Source: Boseongicola sp. SB0675_bin_26 (GTDB lineage: Bacteria > Pseudomonadota > Alphaproteobacteria > Rhodobacterales > Rhodobacteraceae). Taken from it: a DNA stretch of 22,473 nucleotides. Under the pieces are notes generated by a model, which saw only the letters and a program-made list of their open reading frames with translations, was not told where the DNA came from and ran no database searches. Positions 8,162 to 16,062 of this stretch are shown in pieces. Both the position numbers and the translations under genes were made by a program. The stretch spans positions 1-22,473 of the forward strand of contig VYCX01000497.1 in assembly GCA_009843725.1 (NCBI GenBank), in the 5' to 3' direction. The first letter of the stretch is position 1, and every line of letters begins with the position of its first letter.

Positions 8162-8977
8162 ATGGGACCCGAGAGCAACAAGGTGGGGCATTCTGCCCCA
8201 CCTGCACATCTGAGCGTGCGCGGCATCCAGAAACGATTCGGGGGCGTTCATGCCTTGCGTGGAGTGGACTTTGAGGTCGCTCGCGGCGAGGTCATGGCGC
8301 TTGTCGGCGACAATGGAGCAGGAAAGTCAACGCTCATGAAAGTGCTCGCGGGCGCCTATGTCGCCGACGAGGGACAGTTCTTCCTCGATGGTGCCAACGT
8401 CAGCGTCAACAACCCGAACGATGCCGCCGATCTGGGAATTCAAATTGTCTACCAGGATCTTGCATTGTGCGAGAATCTCGATGTTGCCGCCAACCTGTCG
8501 CTCGGGTCGGAACCGGTGAAACCGGGCTGGACAATTCTGCCTCGCATTCTGCGCCCGCTGGATGACCTCGAGATGGAGGTCAAGGCAAAGGAGGCCTTCG
8601 ACAAGCTTGAGGTCCGGACATTGCAGTCGGTGCGGGCGAAGGTCGGCGGACTTTCCGGCGGACAACGTCAGGCGATCGCGATCGCGCGCGCGGTCGGGGC
8701 GGACAGCACCGTCGTAATGCTCGACGAGCCTACCGCCGCGCTTGGCGTGGCGCAGACACGGCAGGTGCTGGAGGTGGTCAAGCGTCTGCGCGAGACGAAC
8801 CACGCGGTCGTCTACATTTCGCACAACATGCGTGACATCTTCGACGTCGCCGACCGCATATGCGTTCTTCGCCACGGCGGCAATGTCGCAACCTACCAGC
8901 GTTCCGACACGACTCCCGACGAAATCGTGGTCGCGATGACACGTGGTCGTGCCAGTGAGGTCAATGATGCAGCCTGA
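8162..8977 (+). CDS. Sugar ABC transporter ATP-binding protein, single-domain (FrcA-like)
   Basis: This 271-residue cytoplasmic ATPase powers sugar import. All motifs are intact: Walker A GDNGAGKST, Q-loop region QIVYQDLALCENLD, signature LSGGQRQAIAIARA, Walker B VVMLDEPTAALG, and switch histidine in VYISHN. It has one nucleotide-binding domain, unlike the double RbsA/XylG forms, so it presumably acts as a homodimer as in FrcA-type systems. The ATG lies 12 nt after the binding-protein stop, and the 3' end overlaps the permease start by about 11 nt, indicating one transcript and coupled translation. Confidence 0.95.
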   Translation: MGPESNKVGHSAPPAHLSVRGIQKRFGGVHALRGVDFEVARGEVMALVGDNGAGKSTLMKVLAGAYVADEGQFFLDGANVSVNNPNDAADLGIQIVYQDLALCENLDVAANLSLGSEPVKPGWTILPRILRPLDDLEMEVKAKEAFDKLEVRTLQSVRAKVGGLSGGQRQAIAIARAVGADSTVVMLDEPTAALGVAQTRQVLEVVKRLRETNHAVVYISHNMRDIFDVADRICVLRHGGNVATYQRSDTTPDEIVVAMTRGRASEVNDAA

Positions 8978-10187
8978 CGGCAAGATTTCCGTGCTCGACC
9001 GCTTTCGGACAATGCGCGAAACTCGCATCGGATCATTCGCGCCCGTGCTGCTGGCATTGGCGGCGATCTGGGCCTGGTTTGGACTGGCGCTTCCACTCTG
9101 GGACCTTGCGTCAGGCGAGGCCGACGGCTTCCGCGCGATTTTTCTGAGCCCGCGCAACATCTACAACCTGTTCATGCAGTCAGCGCTGATCGCCACGTTG
9201 GCTGTGGGAATTACAACCGTGCTCCTGCTTGGCGAAATCGACTTGTCCGCGGCGGCAACCGCTGGGGTGTGCGCAGCGCTCTTGGGCGTTATGGTGCTGG
9301 CCGGCGTGCCAGGATGGCTTGCTTGCTTGATCGTGATGGCCATCGGCGTCGTGATGGGGGCAGCGCAGGGCGTGCTGGTCGCCTATATCGGCATTCCCTC
9401 CTTCGTCGTCACGCTAGCCGGTCTCCTTGGTTATCAAGGCTTGATGCAGAAGATCCTGCCGACGGGGAACCTGAACGTTGGCGACCCGTTCGTTCGAGGC
9501 TTCACGCGTGTGCTGATTCCGGACATCTGGGGGCTGGCGCTCGGGACGCTCTGCATCTTGCTCTTTGCTTATGCGAGCCTGCAAAAGCAGGCTCGGCGGC
9601 GCGCACTTGGGCTGGAGGTTGACCCACCGCTTGCCCTCTGGGGACAGGTGCTGGCCTTTGGCACAATCGTGATTGCCGTGATCTTGACGCTCAATGCCTA
9701 TCGCTCCTTGCCGCTCTTGCTGGTCCTGCTCGTCGGGATCACCACGCTCCTTGGCTGGATCACGACATCCACACCGTTCGGGCGCTCGCTCTTCGCCGTT
9801 GGCGGCAACGCCGAAAGCGCACGTCGCGCTGGCTTCAATGTCAATCGGATCCGCGTGGCGGCATTTGGGATCGTAGGGCTGATGGCGGCTATCGGTGGCA
9901 TCTTCGGGGCATCTCGATTTGGATCGGTGTCTTACACAGCCTTTGCAGGCGGCTCGCTTCTGCTGGAAGCCATCGGCGCGGCCGTCATTGGTGGGACCTC
10001 GCTTTTCGGCGGACGCGGCTCGGTATGGAACGCAATACTTGGCGCACTTGTGATCGGATCGCTCGGCAACGGGCTCGATCTGACCGGCGCAAGTGCCGCT
10101 GACAAGCTCATGGTTTCAGGAGCGATCTTGATCCTTGCCGTGGCCATTGACGCACTGTCGAGAAGAGACGGCAGTGTGGGACAGTAG
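8967..10187 (+). CDS. Sugar ABC transporter permease (XylH/RbsC type)
   Basis: This 406-residue integral membrane protein forms the sugar channel. There are about ten hydrophobic segments; the family-specific stretches are TLAVGITTVLLLGEIDLSAA, GIPSFVVTLAGLLGYQGLM, the loop FAVGGNAESARRAGFNVNRI and the terminal IGAAVIGGTSLFGGRGS. ATG 8967 was chosen (6 nt after GTGAGG) over ATG 8964 and the upstream GTG 8943. The start overlaps the ATPase stop. The next gene begins 9 nt after the stop, so importer and dehydrogenase genes belong to one operon. Confidence 0.94.
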   Translation: MQPDGKISVLDRFRTMRETRIGSFAPVLLALAAIWAWFGLALPLWDLASGEADGFRAIFLSPRNIYNLFMQSALIATLAVGITTVLLLGEIDLSAAATAGVCAALLGVMVLAGVPGWLACLIVMAIGVVMGAAQGVLVAYIGIPSFVVTLAGLLGYQGLMQKILPTGNLNVGDPFVRGFTRVLIPDIWGLALGTLCILLFAYASLQKQARRRALGLEVDPPLALWGQVLAFGTIVIAVILTLNAYRSLPLLLVLLVGITTLLGWITTSTPFGRSLFAVGGNAESARRAGFNVNRIRVAAFGIVGLMAAIGGIFGASRFGSVSYTAFAGGSLLLEAIGAAVIGGTSLFGGRGSVWNAILGALVIGSLGNGLDLTGASAADKLMVSGAILILAVAIDALSRRDGSVGQ

Positions 10188-10196
10188 GAGTTCGGA

Positions 10197-10676
10197 ATGG
10201 CCGACTTCCCCATGCCGCCAAAGGAGCGCCACTTGCTTGCCTCGATCCTTGACCAACTGATTCCGGGCAGTTGCGAAAGGAACATTCCCGGTGCCGGCGA
10301 AACTGGAGTTGCCGACTACTTGGCGCACGTGGCCGCACGCAGGTCCCGTTTCGATACTGCGCTAAGGCGGCTGCTGGCCCGGGCGTCAGAACTTGCGGAC
10401 GGTATCGACTCCGATGCCATTCGCCGGCTCGAGCAATCCATGCCGATGGAATTCGCGGAGCTTCTCACCGAAACCTACAAGGGATACTACAGCCGCCCGG
10501 ACATGCGCGCCAAAGTCGGCGTTGGTGCGCACCCGGTTCACCCTTCGGGATATGAGGTTGCCCAAGAAAGCGCAGAATTCATGGACAGTCTCGTTGAACC
10601 TGTCCGGGCTCGCGGGCCGTTCTACCGTGATCCGAGCAAAGCCGGAGGTGGCCGAGATGGCGAGCGATCCGGTTGA
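10197..10676 (+). CDS. Small subunit of a GMC-type dehydrogenase (gluconate 2-dehydrogenase subunit 3-like)
   Basis: The 159-residue protein sits immediately before the FAD subunit and overlaps it by 20 nt. Its N-terminal half (LLASILDQLIPGS, IPGAGETGVADYL) resembles the gluconate 2-dehydrogenase subunit 3 family, small partners needed for maturation or export of GMC dehydrogenases. Many family members carry a Tat signal peptide; this one starts MADFPMPPKERHLL and has none. The enzyme may therefore stay in the cytoplasm or be carried by another protein. Family assignment is from pattern memory and position; length is near the usual range. Confidence 0.72.
   Translation: MADFPMPPKERHLLASILDQLIPGSCERNIPGAGETGVADYLAHVAARRSRFDTALRRLLARASELADGIDSDAIRRLEQSMPMEFAELLTETYKGYYSRPDMRAKVGVGAHPVHPSGYEVAQESAEFMDSLVEPVRARGPFYRDPSKAGGGRDGERSG
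10644..10648 (+). promoter_or_regulatory. Ribosome-binding site GGAGG fixing the FAD-subunit start at 10657
   Basis: GGAGG lies 8 nt before ATG 10657, which is directly followed by the FAD-binding strand. The open frame reaches back to 10393, but that part only overlaps the small-subunit gene in another frame. Confidence 0.7.
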
Positions 10677-12276
10677 CGTGCTGATCGTGGGCGCCGGCGC
10701 TTCGGGTGCGGCAATCGCCTGGTCGCTGCTGGAGACGCGGATGCGAATCCTGTGCCTGGAACAGGGTGATCACCTGCAGGACAGCGACTTTCCTTCACGA
10801 CGCGATGACTACGAGCTGGCGCGATACGCCGAGTTTTCCTGCGACCCGAATGTACGAAAATTGAAACAGGATTATCCGATCAACTCGGAAGGCAGTTGCA
10901 TCACTCCGGTGAACTGGAACGGCGTGGGCGGTTCCACGATCAACTTCCTGGGTCACTGGCCGCGGATGAAGCCTTCGGACTTCCGGACAAGATCCTTGGA
11001 CGGCGTGGGCGAGGATTGGCCTTTGGACTATCATGACCTGGCCCCATTCTATGACATGAACGACGCCAATACCGGGGTGTCGGGTCTGGGCGGCAATCCG
11101 GCGTACCCTGACTACACGCCGCCGTTGCCACCCATTCCAATAGGCAAGCTGGGTCAGACACTTGCCATGGGGTTCAACAGGCTCGGTTGGCATTGGTGGC
11201 CGTCGGATGTCGCGATTCTCAGTCTGGATCACGACGGCCGGCAGCGTTGCGTCAATGCTGGCACCTGTGATCTGGGCTGCGCAGCCGGAGCCAAAGGCGG
11301 AACAAATTTCACCTACTGGCCGGTGCTCGAAAACGCTGGCGTCGAATTGCGAACCAATGCGCGGGTTCGGGAAATTCTCGTGGACAGGAACACGGGTCTT
11401 GCCAAGGGCGTGCTCTACCACGGGTCCGACGGACAGGTGCATGAGCAAAGGGCCGAAATGGTGGTCATGGCCTGCAATGGCGTGGGAACGCCACGCATGT
11501 TGCTGCATTCAACCTCCAGGCTCTTTCCCGATGGTCTTGCCAACCGTTCAGGACTGGTCGGAAAGAACCTGATGTTCCACCCGTTGACCGGTATTTCAGG
11601 TGTCTTCGACGAGCCGATGAAGGGACACGAGGGACCCATGGCGTGCTCGATACTCAGCCAGGAATTCTACGAATCCGATCCCTCGCGAGGATTTGTCCGC
11701 GGTTATGGCCTGCATTCAGGCCGCTCCACAACGCCGATGACCTATGCTCTCGGCGGATTCGGAATCGACGACCCGATCCCTTGGGGCGCCGAACACCGCG
11801 AGATCATGGACAATGTCTATCCCTATCTTGCCGGGCTGACTGTGGTCACGGAGGATCTTCCTGAGGAGCACAACAGTGTCACTCTTGATCCGGAACTGAC
11901 TGACGGCGACGGAATTCCCGCACCAAGGATCAGCTACCGCTTGAGCGAGAACACCCGCGCCATGCTCAAGCACGGCGAGGATCGCGCCAATGAGGCACTT
12001 CTGGCAGCAGGGGCCAGGCGGATTCTCCCGAATGACAGCGACAAGGTCTGGAGGCGCGCCGGCTGGCATCAAATGGGCACCTGCCGGATGGGAAACGATC
12101 CCAAAAACTCGGTCGTTGACGGGTGGGGGAGGTCCCATGACGTGAAGAACCTCTTCATCGTCGATGGGTCCATCTTTGTGACGTCGGGTGCTGTCAACCC
12201 GACCGCGACGATTCAGGCGCTGGCTCTCTACATCGGCGACCGGATCAAGACCAATATCGGCAATCTCTTCGACTGA
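10657..12276 (+). CDS. GMC-family FAD-dependent sugar/polyol dehydrogenase, large subunit
   Basis: This 539-residue flavoprotein of the glucose-methanol-choline family probably oxidises the imported sugar or sugar acid to a lactone or keto form, passing electrons to an unknown acceptor. The FAD motif is VGAGASG (GxGxxG at 12-17), with LEQGD at the end of the second strand. GVGGSTINFLGHWPRM is the family's flavin-loop region. Cysteines 198, 204 and 208 (RCVNAGTCDLGCAAG) match the gluconate 2-dehydrogenase/fructose dehydrogenase branch. Catalytic His471 (GWHQMGTCRMG) and Asn514 (NPTATIQALA) are present. No signal peptide is seen, and no cytochrome c subunit is encoded next to it. ATG 10657 with its ribosome site sets the start. 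Confidence 0.93.
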   Translation: MASDPVDVLIVGAGASGAAIAWSLLETRMRILCLEQGDHLQDSDFPSRRDDYELARYAEFSCDPNVRKLKQDYPINSEGSCITPVNWNGVGGSTINFLGHWPRMKPSDFRTRSLDGVGEDWPLDYHDLAPFYDMNDANTGVSGLGGNPAYPDYTPPLPPIPIGKLGQTLAMGFNRLGWHWWPSDVAILSLDHDGRQRCVNAGTCDLGCAAGAKGGTNFTYWPVLENAGVELRTNARVREILVDRNTGLAKGVLYHGSDGQVHEQRAEMVVMACNGVGTPRMLLHSTSRLFPDGLANRSGLVGKNLMFHPLTGISGVFDEPMKGHEGPMACSILSQEFYESDPSRGFVRGYGLHSGRSTTPMTYALGGFGIDDPIPWGAEHREIMDNVYPYLAGLTVVTEDLPEEHNSVTLDPELTDGDGIPAPRISYRLSENTRAMLKHGEDRANEALLAAGARRILPNDSDKVWRRAGWHQMGTCRMGNDPKNSVVDGWGRSHDVKNLFIVDGSIFVTSGAVNPTATIQALALYIGDRIKTNIGNLFD

Positions 12277-12284
12277 GGTGAACC

Positions 12285-12542
12285 ATGGACTTTCCAACCA
12301 GAACGTGTGTCGCTGGCGGGCCGTCAGATAGTCAGGGACACCCGGGGCCCATGAACCCGGGCACGGAAGGGCCCGGCGATCCCGTCCAGACCGCATTCAC
12401 GGAGGATGTCGACCTTGCGTGGCAGACGGACGGGGAGTCCTTCCCCGCAGAACCCGAAGTGTCGGAGCATCACGACCCCGCGGTCACGAGGCGCATGCCC
12501 GGCGCGCCGCGCGCTGATCGACTCGAAGGGGTGAGTGCATGA
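12285..12542 (+). CDS. Small ORF of unknown function between dehydrogenase and cycloisomerase
   Basis: An 85-residue frame starts at ATG 12285, 4 nt after GAGGTG, and its stop overlaps the next gene's start as ATGA. It fills an otherwise unusually long 262-nt gap within a tight operon. The product is polar, rich in Pro, Gly, Glu and Asp, with no membrane segment or recognised domain. CCCGGG-rich inverted segments around 12340-12380 could fold in the mRNA. Three readings are open: a true small protein, a leftover of a lost operon gene, or a structured spacer. Confidence 0.38.
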   Translation: MDFPTRTCVAGGPSDSQGHPGPMNPGTEGPGDPVQTAFTEDVDLAWQTDGESFPAEPEVSEHHDPAVTRRMPGAPRADRLEGVSA

Positions 12543-13708
12543 AAATCACCCGAGTAACCAGCCACGTTCTGCAATATGACCTGCCGGAAGAACTTGGATA
12601 TTCCCAGCAATTCTATGCGCGCCGAACCGCCCATCTGGTCAAGGTCGAGACCGATGAGGGCGTCACCGGCTGGGGCGAGTGTTTCGGCCCGGGCAACGTG
12701 GCGCTCGCAAACAAGGGGATAGTCGAAAAGGTCATTCAGCCCATGGTGATTGGCGATGACCCGATGGACCGGGACGTGACTTGGCACAAGGTCTATAATC
12801 TCCTGCGCGACCATGGACAGAAAGGTATGCCGCTTCAGGCACTTTCCGGGGTCGACATCGCGCTATGGGACATTGCTGGCAAGGTCGCCGGACTGCCGCT
12901 TCACAAGCTGATCGGGGGCGCGCATCGAACCCGCATTCCCGCCTACGGCTATGGCATGATGCTCAAGCGCGAGAGTCTGGAGGATCACATTGCACGGTTT
13001 GGCGATGAAGCGGCCGGAATCCTCGACATGGGATTCCGCTCCGTCAAGATGAAGGTGGGGCTGGGCCCGAAGGCAGACGTGAAGCTGTGCGAAGCAGTCG
13101 CTGCAGCCGTTGCCGGCAGGGGCCGTTTCATGGTCGACGCAAACCGCTGCTACACCACGTCAGACGCCTTCCATGTGGGACGTGCACTGGAAGAACTCGG
13201 CGCATATTGGTTCGAAGAGCCGGTCGCGCCCGAGGATCTCGACGGCTACCGGGAACTGCGAACAGGACTCAAGGTCAACATCTCGGGTGGCGAGGCTGAG
13301 TTCAACCGATGGGGCTGGCGGCAGATCCTGGAGAATCGCGGGCTTGACATCGCCCAGCCCGAGGTTTGTGCCTTGGGAGGAGTCAGCGAATATCTGCGCG
13401 TTCTGGCACTTGCGCACGCGCACTTCACGCCAGTCGTCAATCATGTCTGGGGTTCGGCCATCGCGGTGGCTACGAACCTGCAGCTGCTTGCCGCCATGCC
13501 CGCGATGCCTGGCGGGCTCAATCCGTGCGAGCCGATGCTGGAATTCGACACGACCCACAACGCATTTCGGGACGAATTGCTGTCCGAGCCGCTGAACATT
13601 CAGGGCCAGGTCAAGTCAGGAAACGGCTATGTGAACGTGCCCGACCGTCCCGGACTTGGAGTGGAGCCTGACGCGGAATTCGTTCGCCACTATGAAGTCG
13701 CCTGCTGA
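12539..13708 (+). CDS. Enolase-superfamily enzyme, mandelate-racemase group (galactarolactone cycloisomerase-like)
   Basis: The 389-residue enzyme is predicted to abstract a proton next to a carboxylate, using a bound Mg2+, to isomerise or dehydrate a sugar acid or its lactone. The N-terminal capping domain contains VTGWGECFGPGN and QALSGVDIALWDIAGK. In the barrel, Lys170/Lys172 (VKMKVGLG), metal ligands Asp200 (VDANRCY), Glu226/227 (FEEPV) and Glu252 (SGGEAEF), and His302 (NHVWGSAIA) are in place. From memory the layout resembles galactarolactone or 3,6-anhydrogalactonate cycloisomerases (LRDHGQKG, EPMLEFDTTHNAFR). The start overlaps the preceding frame by ATGA. It closes the sugar operon. 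Exact substrate is unproven. Confidence 0.9.
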   Translation: MKITRVTSHVLQYDLPEELGYSQQFYARRTAHLVKVETDEGVTGWGECFGPGNVALANKGIVEKVIQPMVIGDDPMDRDVTWHKVYNLLRDHGQKGMPLQALSGVDIALWDIAGKVAGLPLHKLIGGAHRTRIPAYGYGMMLKRESLEDHIARFGDEAAGILDMGFRSVKMKVGLGPKADVKLCEAVAAAVAGRGRFMVDANRCYTTSDAFHVGRALEELGAYWFEEPVAPEDLDGYRELRTGLKVNISGGEAEFNRWGWRQILENRGLDIAQPEVCALGGVSEYLRVLALAHAHFTPVVNHVWGSAIAVATNLQLLAAMPAMPGGLNPCEPMLEFDTTHNAFRDELLSEPLNIQGQVKSGNGYVNVPDRPGLGVEPDAEFVRHYEVAC

Positions 13709-13829
13709 GCCCGCAAGTGTTGGAGGCTCGGTCGCCGTGGGCGGGGAAACCGGTTTGGCGCTCGTGCGACAGCATGATCCCAAGGTCCGTCAGGTCGAGC
13801 GGCCGGACGTGATGCTCCGGCCCGCGACT

Positions 13830-13848
13830 CCGGACCATGCAAGTCCGG
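13830..13848. terminator. Hairpin CCGGAC/GTCCGG after the sugar operon
   Basis: A perfect 6-bp stem (13830-13835 with 13843-13848) encloses a 7-nt loop about 120 nt after the cycloisomerase stop. There is no T tract. With the next hairpin it may close the two convergent transcripts. Confidence 0.35.
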
Positions 13849-13886
13849 TGGCAAATGCAAGGCCTGCTTCGTCGGATGCGCCGCAA

Positions 13887-13915
13887 GACCCCGTCCCGTC
13901 AGGGCGGGAGCGGTC
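13887..13915. terminator. Hairpin between the convergent cycloisomerase and sodC genes
   Basis: An inner 5-bp stem TCCCG/CGGGA with a 6-nt loop continues through a one-base bulge into three more pairs. It sits between two converging genes and touches the sodC stop codon at 13914-13916. A bidirectional terminator is plausible, though no T run is present. Confidence 0.4.
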
Positions 13916-14435
13916 ACTGCGTGATGACACCGCAGGCGATGCGAGGGCCGGCTGCGCCTGCCGGATCTGACACATAGTCATCCGGCCCATCGTGGATCAC
14001 GATGGCCGCGCCATCGGCGTCGAACAACGTGGCATCCAGCTTGAGCAGCGTGTTCAGCACCTCTATCTCCAGCGTCCCGGAGTCCGGCACGTGGATGTTG
14101 GGCATGTCGCCCGCGTGCATGCCCTCGGCGCTGTCGAACCCGTGCTTTTTCCCGTCAGGATTGAAGTGCCCGCCCGACGATGTGAAAGGCGGTTCGCAGA
14201 CGCCCGCCGCATGGATGTGGAAGGCATGAGCGCCCGGCGGCAGATTCTCGAGCTTCGCGTGCAGGAGCGTGCCGTGCGGAGTGGCGCGCAGCGTGACAGA
14301 GCCCACGGACTCCCCGTTCGCGTTCATCATCGCAGCCGATGCCTGCCCGGTCGCGTCAGCCGCATCTGCTGCGACGAACAACGCCGCCGCGGCCATGAGT
14401 GCCGGCCCCATCACCGGCATGTAGGATTTCAGCAT
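13914..14435 (-). CDS. sodC: Cu/Zn superoxide dismutase, periplasmic
   Basis: This 173-residue enzyme converts superoxide to oxygen and hydrogen peroxide in the periplasm. A signal peptide covers about the first 23-26 residues (hydrophobic MAAAALFVAADAA). Copper ligands are His73, His75 (FHIH), His90 and His148 (VIHDGPDDY); zinc ligands are His90 (GGHFNP), His98 (KKHG), His107 and Asp110 (HAGDMPNIHV). Cys80 and Cys168 make the conserved disulfide, and Arg165 is the active-site arginine. ATG 14435 has GGAGG 8 nt upstream (14444-14448 on the opposite strand), so the longer frame from 14474 was rejected. It converges with the sugar operon and lies 236 nt after the OmpA-family gene. Confidence 0.94.
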   Translation of the reverse strand: MLKSYMPVMGPALMAAAALFVAADAADATGQASAAMMNANGESVGSVTLRATPHGTLLHAKLENLPPGAHAFHIHAAGVCEPPFTSSGGHFNPDGKKHGFDSAEGMHAGDMPNIHVPDSGTLEIEVLNTLLKLDATLFDADGAAIVIHDGPDDYVSDPAGAAGPRIACGVITQ

Positions 14436-14464
14436 GGCGATTTCCTCCGTCATTGCGTGATTGA

Positions 14465-14494
14465 TGCATAGCACGGCGTCGCGGGAAGCGTCAG
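14465..14494 (-). promoter_or_regulatory. Possible sodC promoter
   Basis: On the minus strand CTGACG (14494-14489) and TATGCA (14470-14465) are separated by 18 nt and lie about 30 nt before the sodC start. Both boxes are imperfect matches to a sigma-70-type promoter. Confidence 0.28.
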
Positions 14495-14671
14495 GGGGTA
14501 CATCGGCCCGGGAAATGCATCGGGCGCATTCATTTCATGCCGTCGCCGGACCGCATCGCGCAGCAAATGCGACCATGCAAGCGCCGACCAACACCACGTT
14601 GAGGCGATCAGCGTGCGCGCTGACGCCGGCATGCACCGCCCAAAGTGGACGCAAGCCTTCGTAACGCAGCG

Positions 14672-15607
14672 TCATTCCACGGAGATCAGAACCGCTTCCA
14701 CGCGACGGTTTGCGGTCCGTCCCCCATCGGTCAGGTTCGATTCGATCGGCGACAGGTATCCGGCACCGGCTGCCTCAAGACGGCTCGGGTCGATGCCAAA
14801 CGCCTCGATCAATCGGCCCGCCACGGCCTCTGCCCGCCTGCGCGAAAGCGTGGTGTTTGTCTCAAGCGACCCCATTGAATCGGTATGTCCCACCAGGACA
14901 ATGCGGGCCGACGGATTGTCCAGCAGCCAGGCCGCGAGTTCCGCCAGCACAGGATACGGTCCGTTTCCCAGGTCGGCGGACCCCGAGCCGAATTCAAGCG
15001 CATCCAGCACCACGTGACCTCTCTTCAACAAGGACGCAGCCAAGGTGCCGGGTCTTTGTGTGCCGTGGTCCGCATCCTCTTCCGTTTCCGCCTCTACGTC
15101 TTCTGCATCCTGCGCCACCTCGGGAAAGTGCGCGCCGGAAACTTCCGTGACGTGAACATTGCCTGCGCTGGTTGTCGGCGATGCGACCAGGGCGACGGAA
15201 TGAGGCTCTTCCGACGGATGCCGCATCAGGAGGTAACGGTAGTTCCCGAGATCGACATACATGTCCGGCTCGCCGATCAGATCGAGCTGGAAGCGGAAGT
15301 CAAATCCGCCGCACTCTGCGTCCGCGCAGGAGAAGACTTGGACATATCCCGCCCTTTCCAGCTCGACGCGAAGCGGCGCGATGAGCTGGAGCGTCGTCCA
15401 TTGCGCACCGGGCAACCTAAGCACCGTCTTTCGGATCGCGCCCTCCGTGCCCGGCACGACGATGCCTGGCGACCAAGGGGCCTCAGGCAGGCGGGCACTA
15501 GCGGCGGCGCTGGTCTCGACGGCCACGGTCACCGTGTTGGGAAACGCAAGCTCAAGGGCTGACGCCGGTGCCGCGATGACAAGGCATATGACGGGTGCAA
15601 GTCTCAC
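14672..15607 (-). CDS. OmpA-family envelope protein with peptidoglycan-binding C-terminus
   Basis: The 311-residue protein is predicted to be exported and to bind peptidoglycan. The start is GTG 15607 (VRLAP), preceded by AGGGCGG and overlapping the upstream stop as GTGA; the signal peptide ends near ASA-LE (17-18). Residues about 25-150 form a domain typical of Rhodobacterales OmpA-family proteins (TTLQLIAPLR, CGGFDFRFQLDLIGEPDMYVD). An acidic linker (DAEDVEAETEEDAD, about 167-180) leads to the OmpA domain (about 199-311) with LEFGSGSADL, VLVGHTDSMG and NRRVEAVL. No Cys lipobox is seen at the cleavage site. It is the third gene of a coupled set with the CinA-like gene. Confidence 0.9.
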   Translation of the reverse strand: MRLAPVICLVIAAPASALELAFPNTVTVAVETSAAASARLPEAPWSPGIVVPGTEGAIRKTVLRLPGAQWTTLQLIAPLRVELERAGYVQVFSCADAECGGFDFRFQLDLIGEPDMYVDLGNYRYLLMRHPSEEPHSVALVASPTTSAGNVHVTEVSGAHFPEVAQDAEDVEAETEEDADHGTQRPGTLAASLLKRGHVVLDALEFGSGSADLGNGPYPVLAELAAWLLDNPSARIVLVGHTDSMGSLETNTTLSRRRAEAVAGRLIEAFGIDPSRLEAAGAGYLSPIESNLTDGGRTANRRVEAVLISVE

Positions 15608-16062
15608 GAAACCGCCCTGCTCGCATGATCGCCGCTTGATGCCCAGGCCGCCGACAGGTCTCCTGCGCACCTGCAGCACGATATCGCGACACCGATCTTG
15701 CAAGCGACTGAATGGACCAGCCGGCGGACGGTGTTTCCTGATGTCTGTGCCACCGTGATGTGCGCGGACGTATCACCCGACCCACTTTGCGGCGCGGCTG
15801 GCATCAGCGGCAAGGCATGCGGATTTGCAGCATCGACCATCGCCGTGAAGACGCCGGACATGAATGGAGTCTCGTCGGCAGAGATGAGAGAGGCCACTTC
15901 CGGCTCTGCAGCAAGCCCTGTCGCTTCGGGAAGAGTAGCGGGCGCAGGCCGATCATCTCTTCCGCCGCTGCGACCCGTTCGTTGCCGGCCTTTGGAGGAT
16001 GAAGCCGGCGCCGCTGCGCCTTCGCGCGGGACATCCAGAATTCCTGAAGCAGGCACGGTCAC
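15604..16062 (-). CDS. Unknown 152-residue protein coupled to cinA-like and OmpA-family genes
   Basis: No domain is recognised. The frame begins with GTG 16062, sharing the four bases GTGA with the CinA-like stop, and ends with TGA overlapping the GTG of the OmpA-family gene in another GTGA. Two such junctions in a row strongly suggest translational coupling and a real gene. The product starts MTVPASGILDVPREG, is rich in Ala, Ser and Pro through its middle, and has a Cys cluster near the C-terminus (CKIGVAISCCRC). There is no signal peptide or membrane segment. The alternative is that the overlaps are coincidental in GC-rich DNA. Confidence 0.5.
   Translation of the reverse strand: MTVPASGILDVPREGAAAPASSSKGRQRTGRSGGRDDRPAPATLPEATGLAAEPEVASLISADETPFMSGVFTAMVDAANPHALPLMPAAPQSGSGDTSAHITVAQTSGNTVRRLVHSVACKIGVAISCCRCAGDLSAAWASSGDHASRAVS

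Noticed and set aside
13992..14471. A 159-codon plus-strand frame opposite sodC
   Set aside because: It is antisense to a well-supported SodC with all metal ligands.
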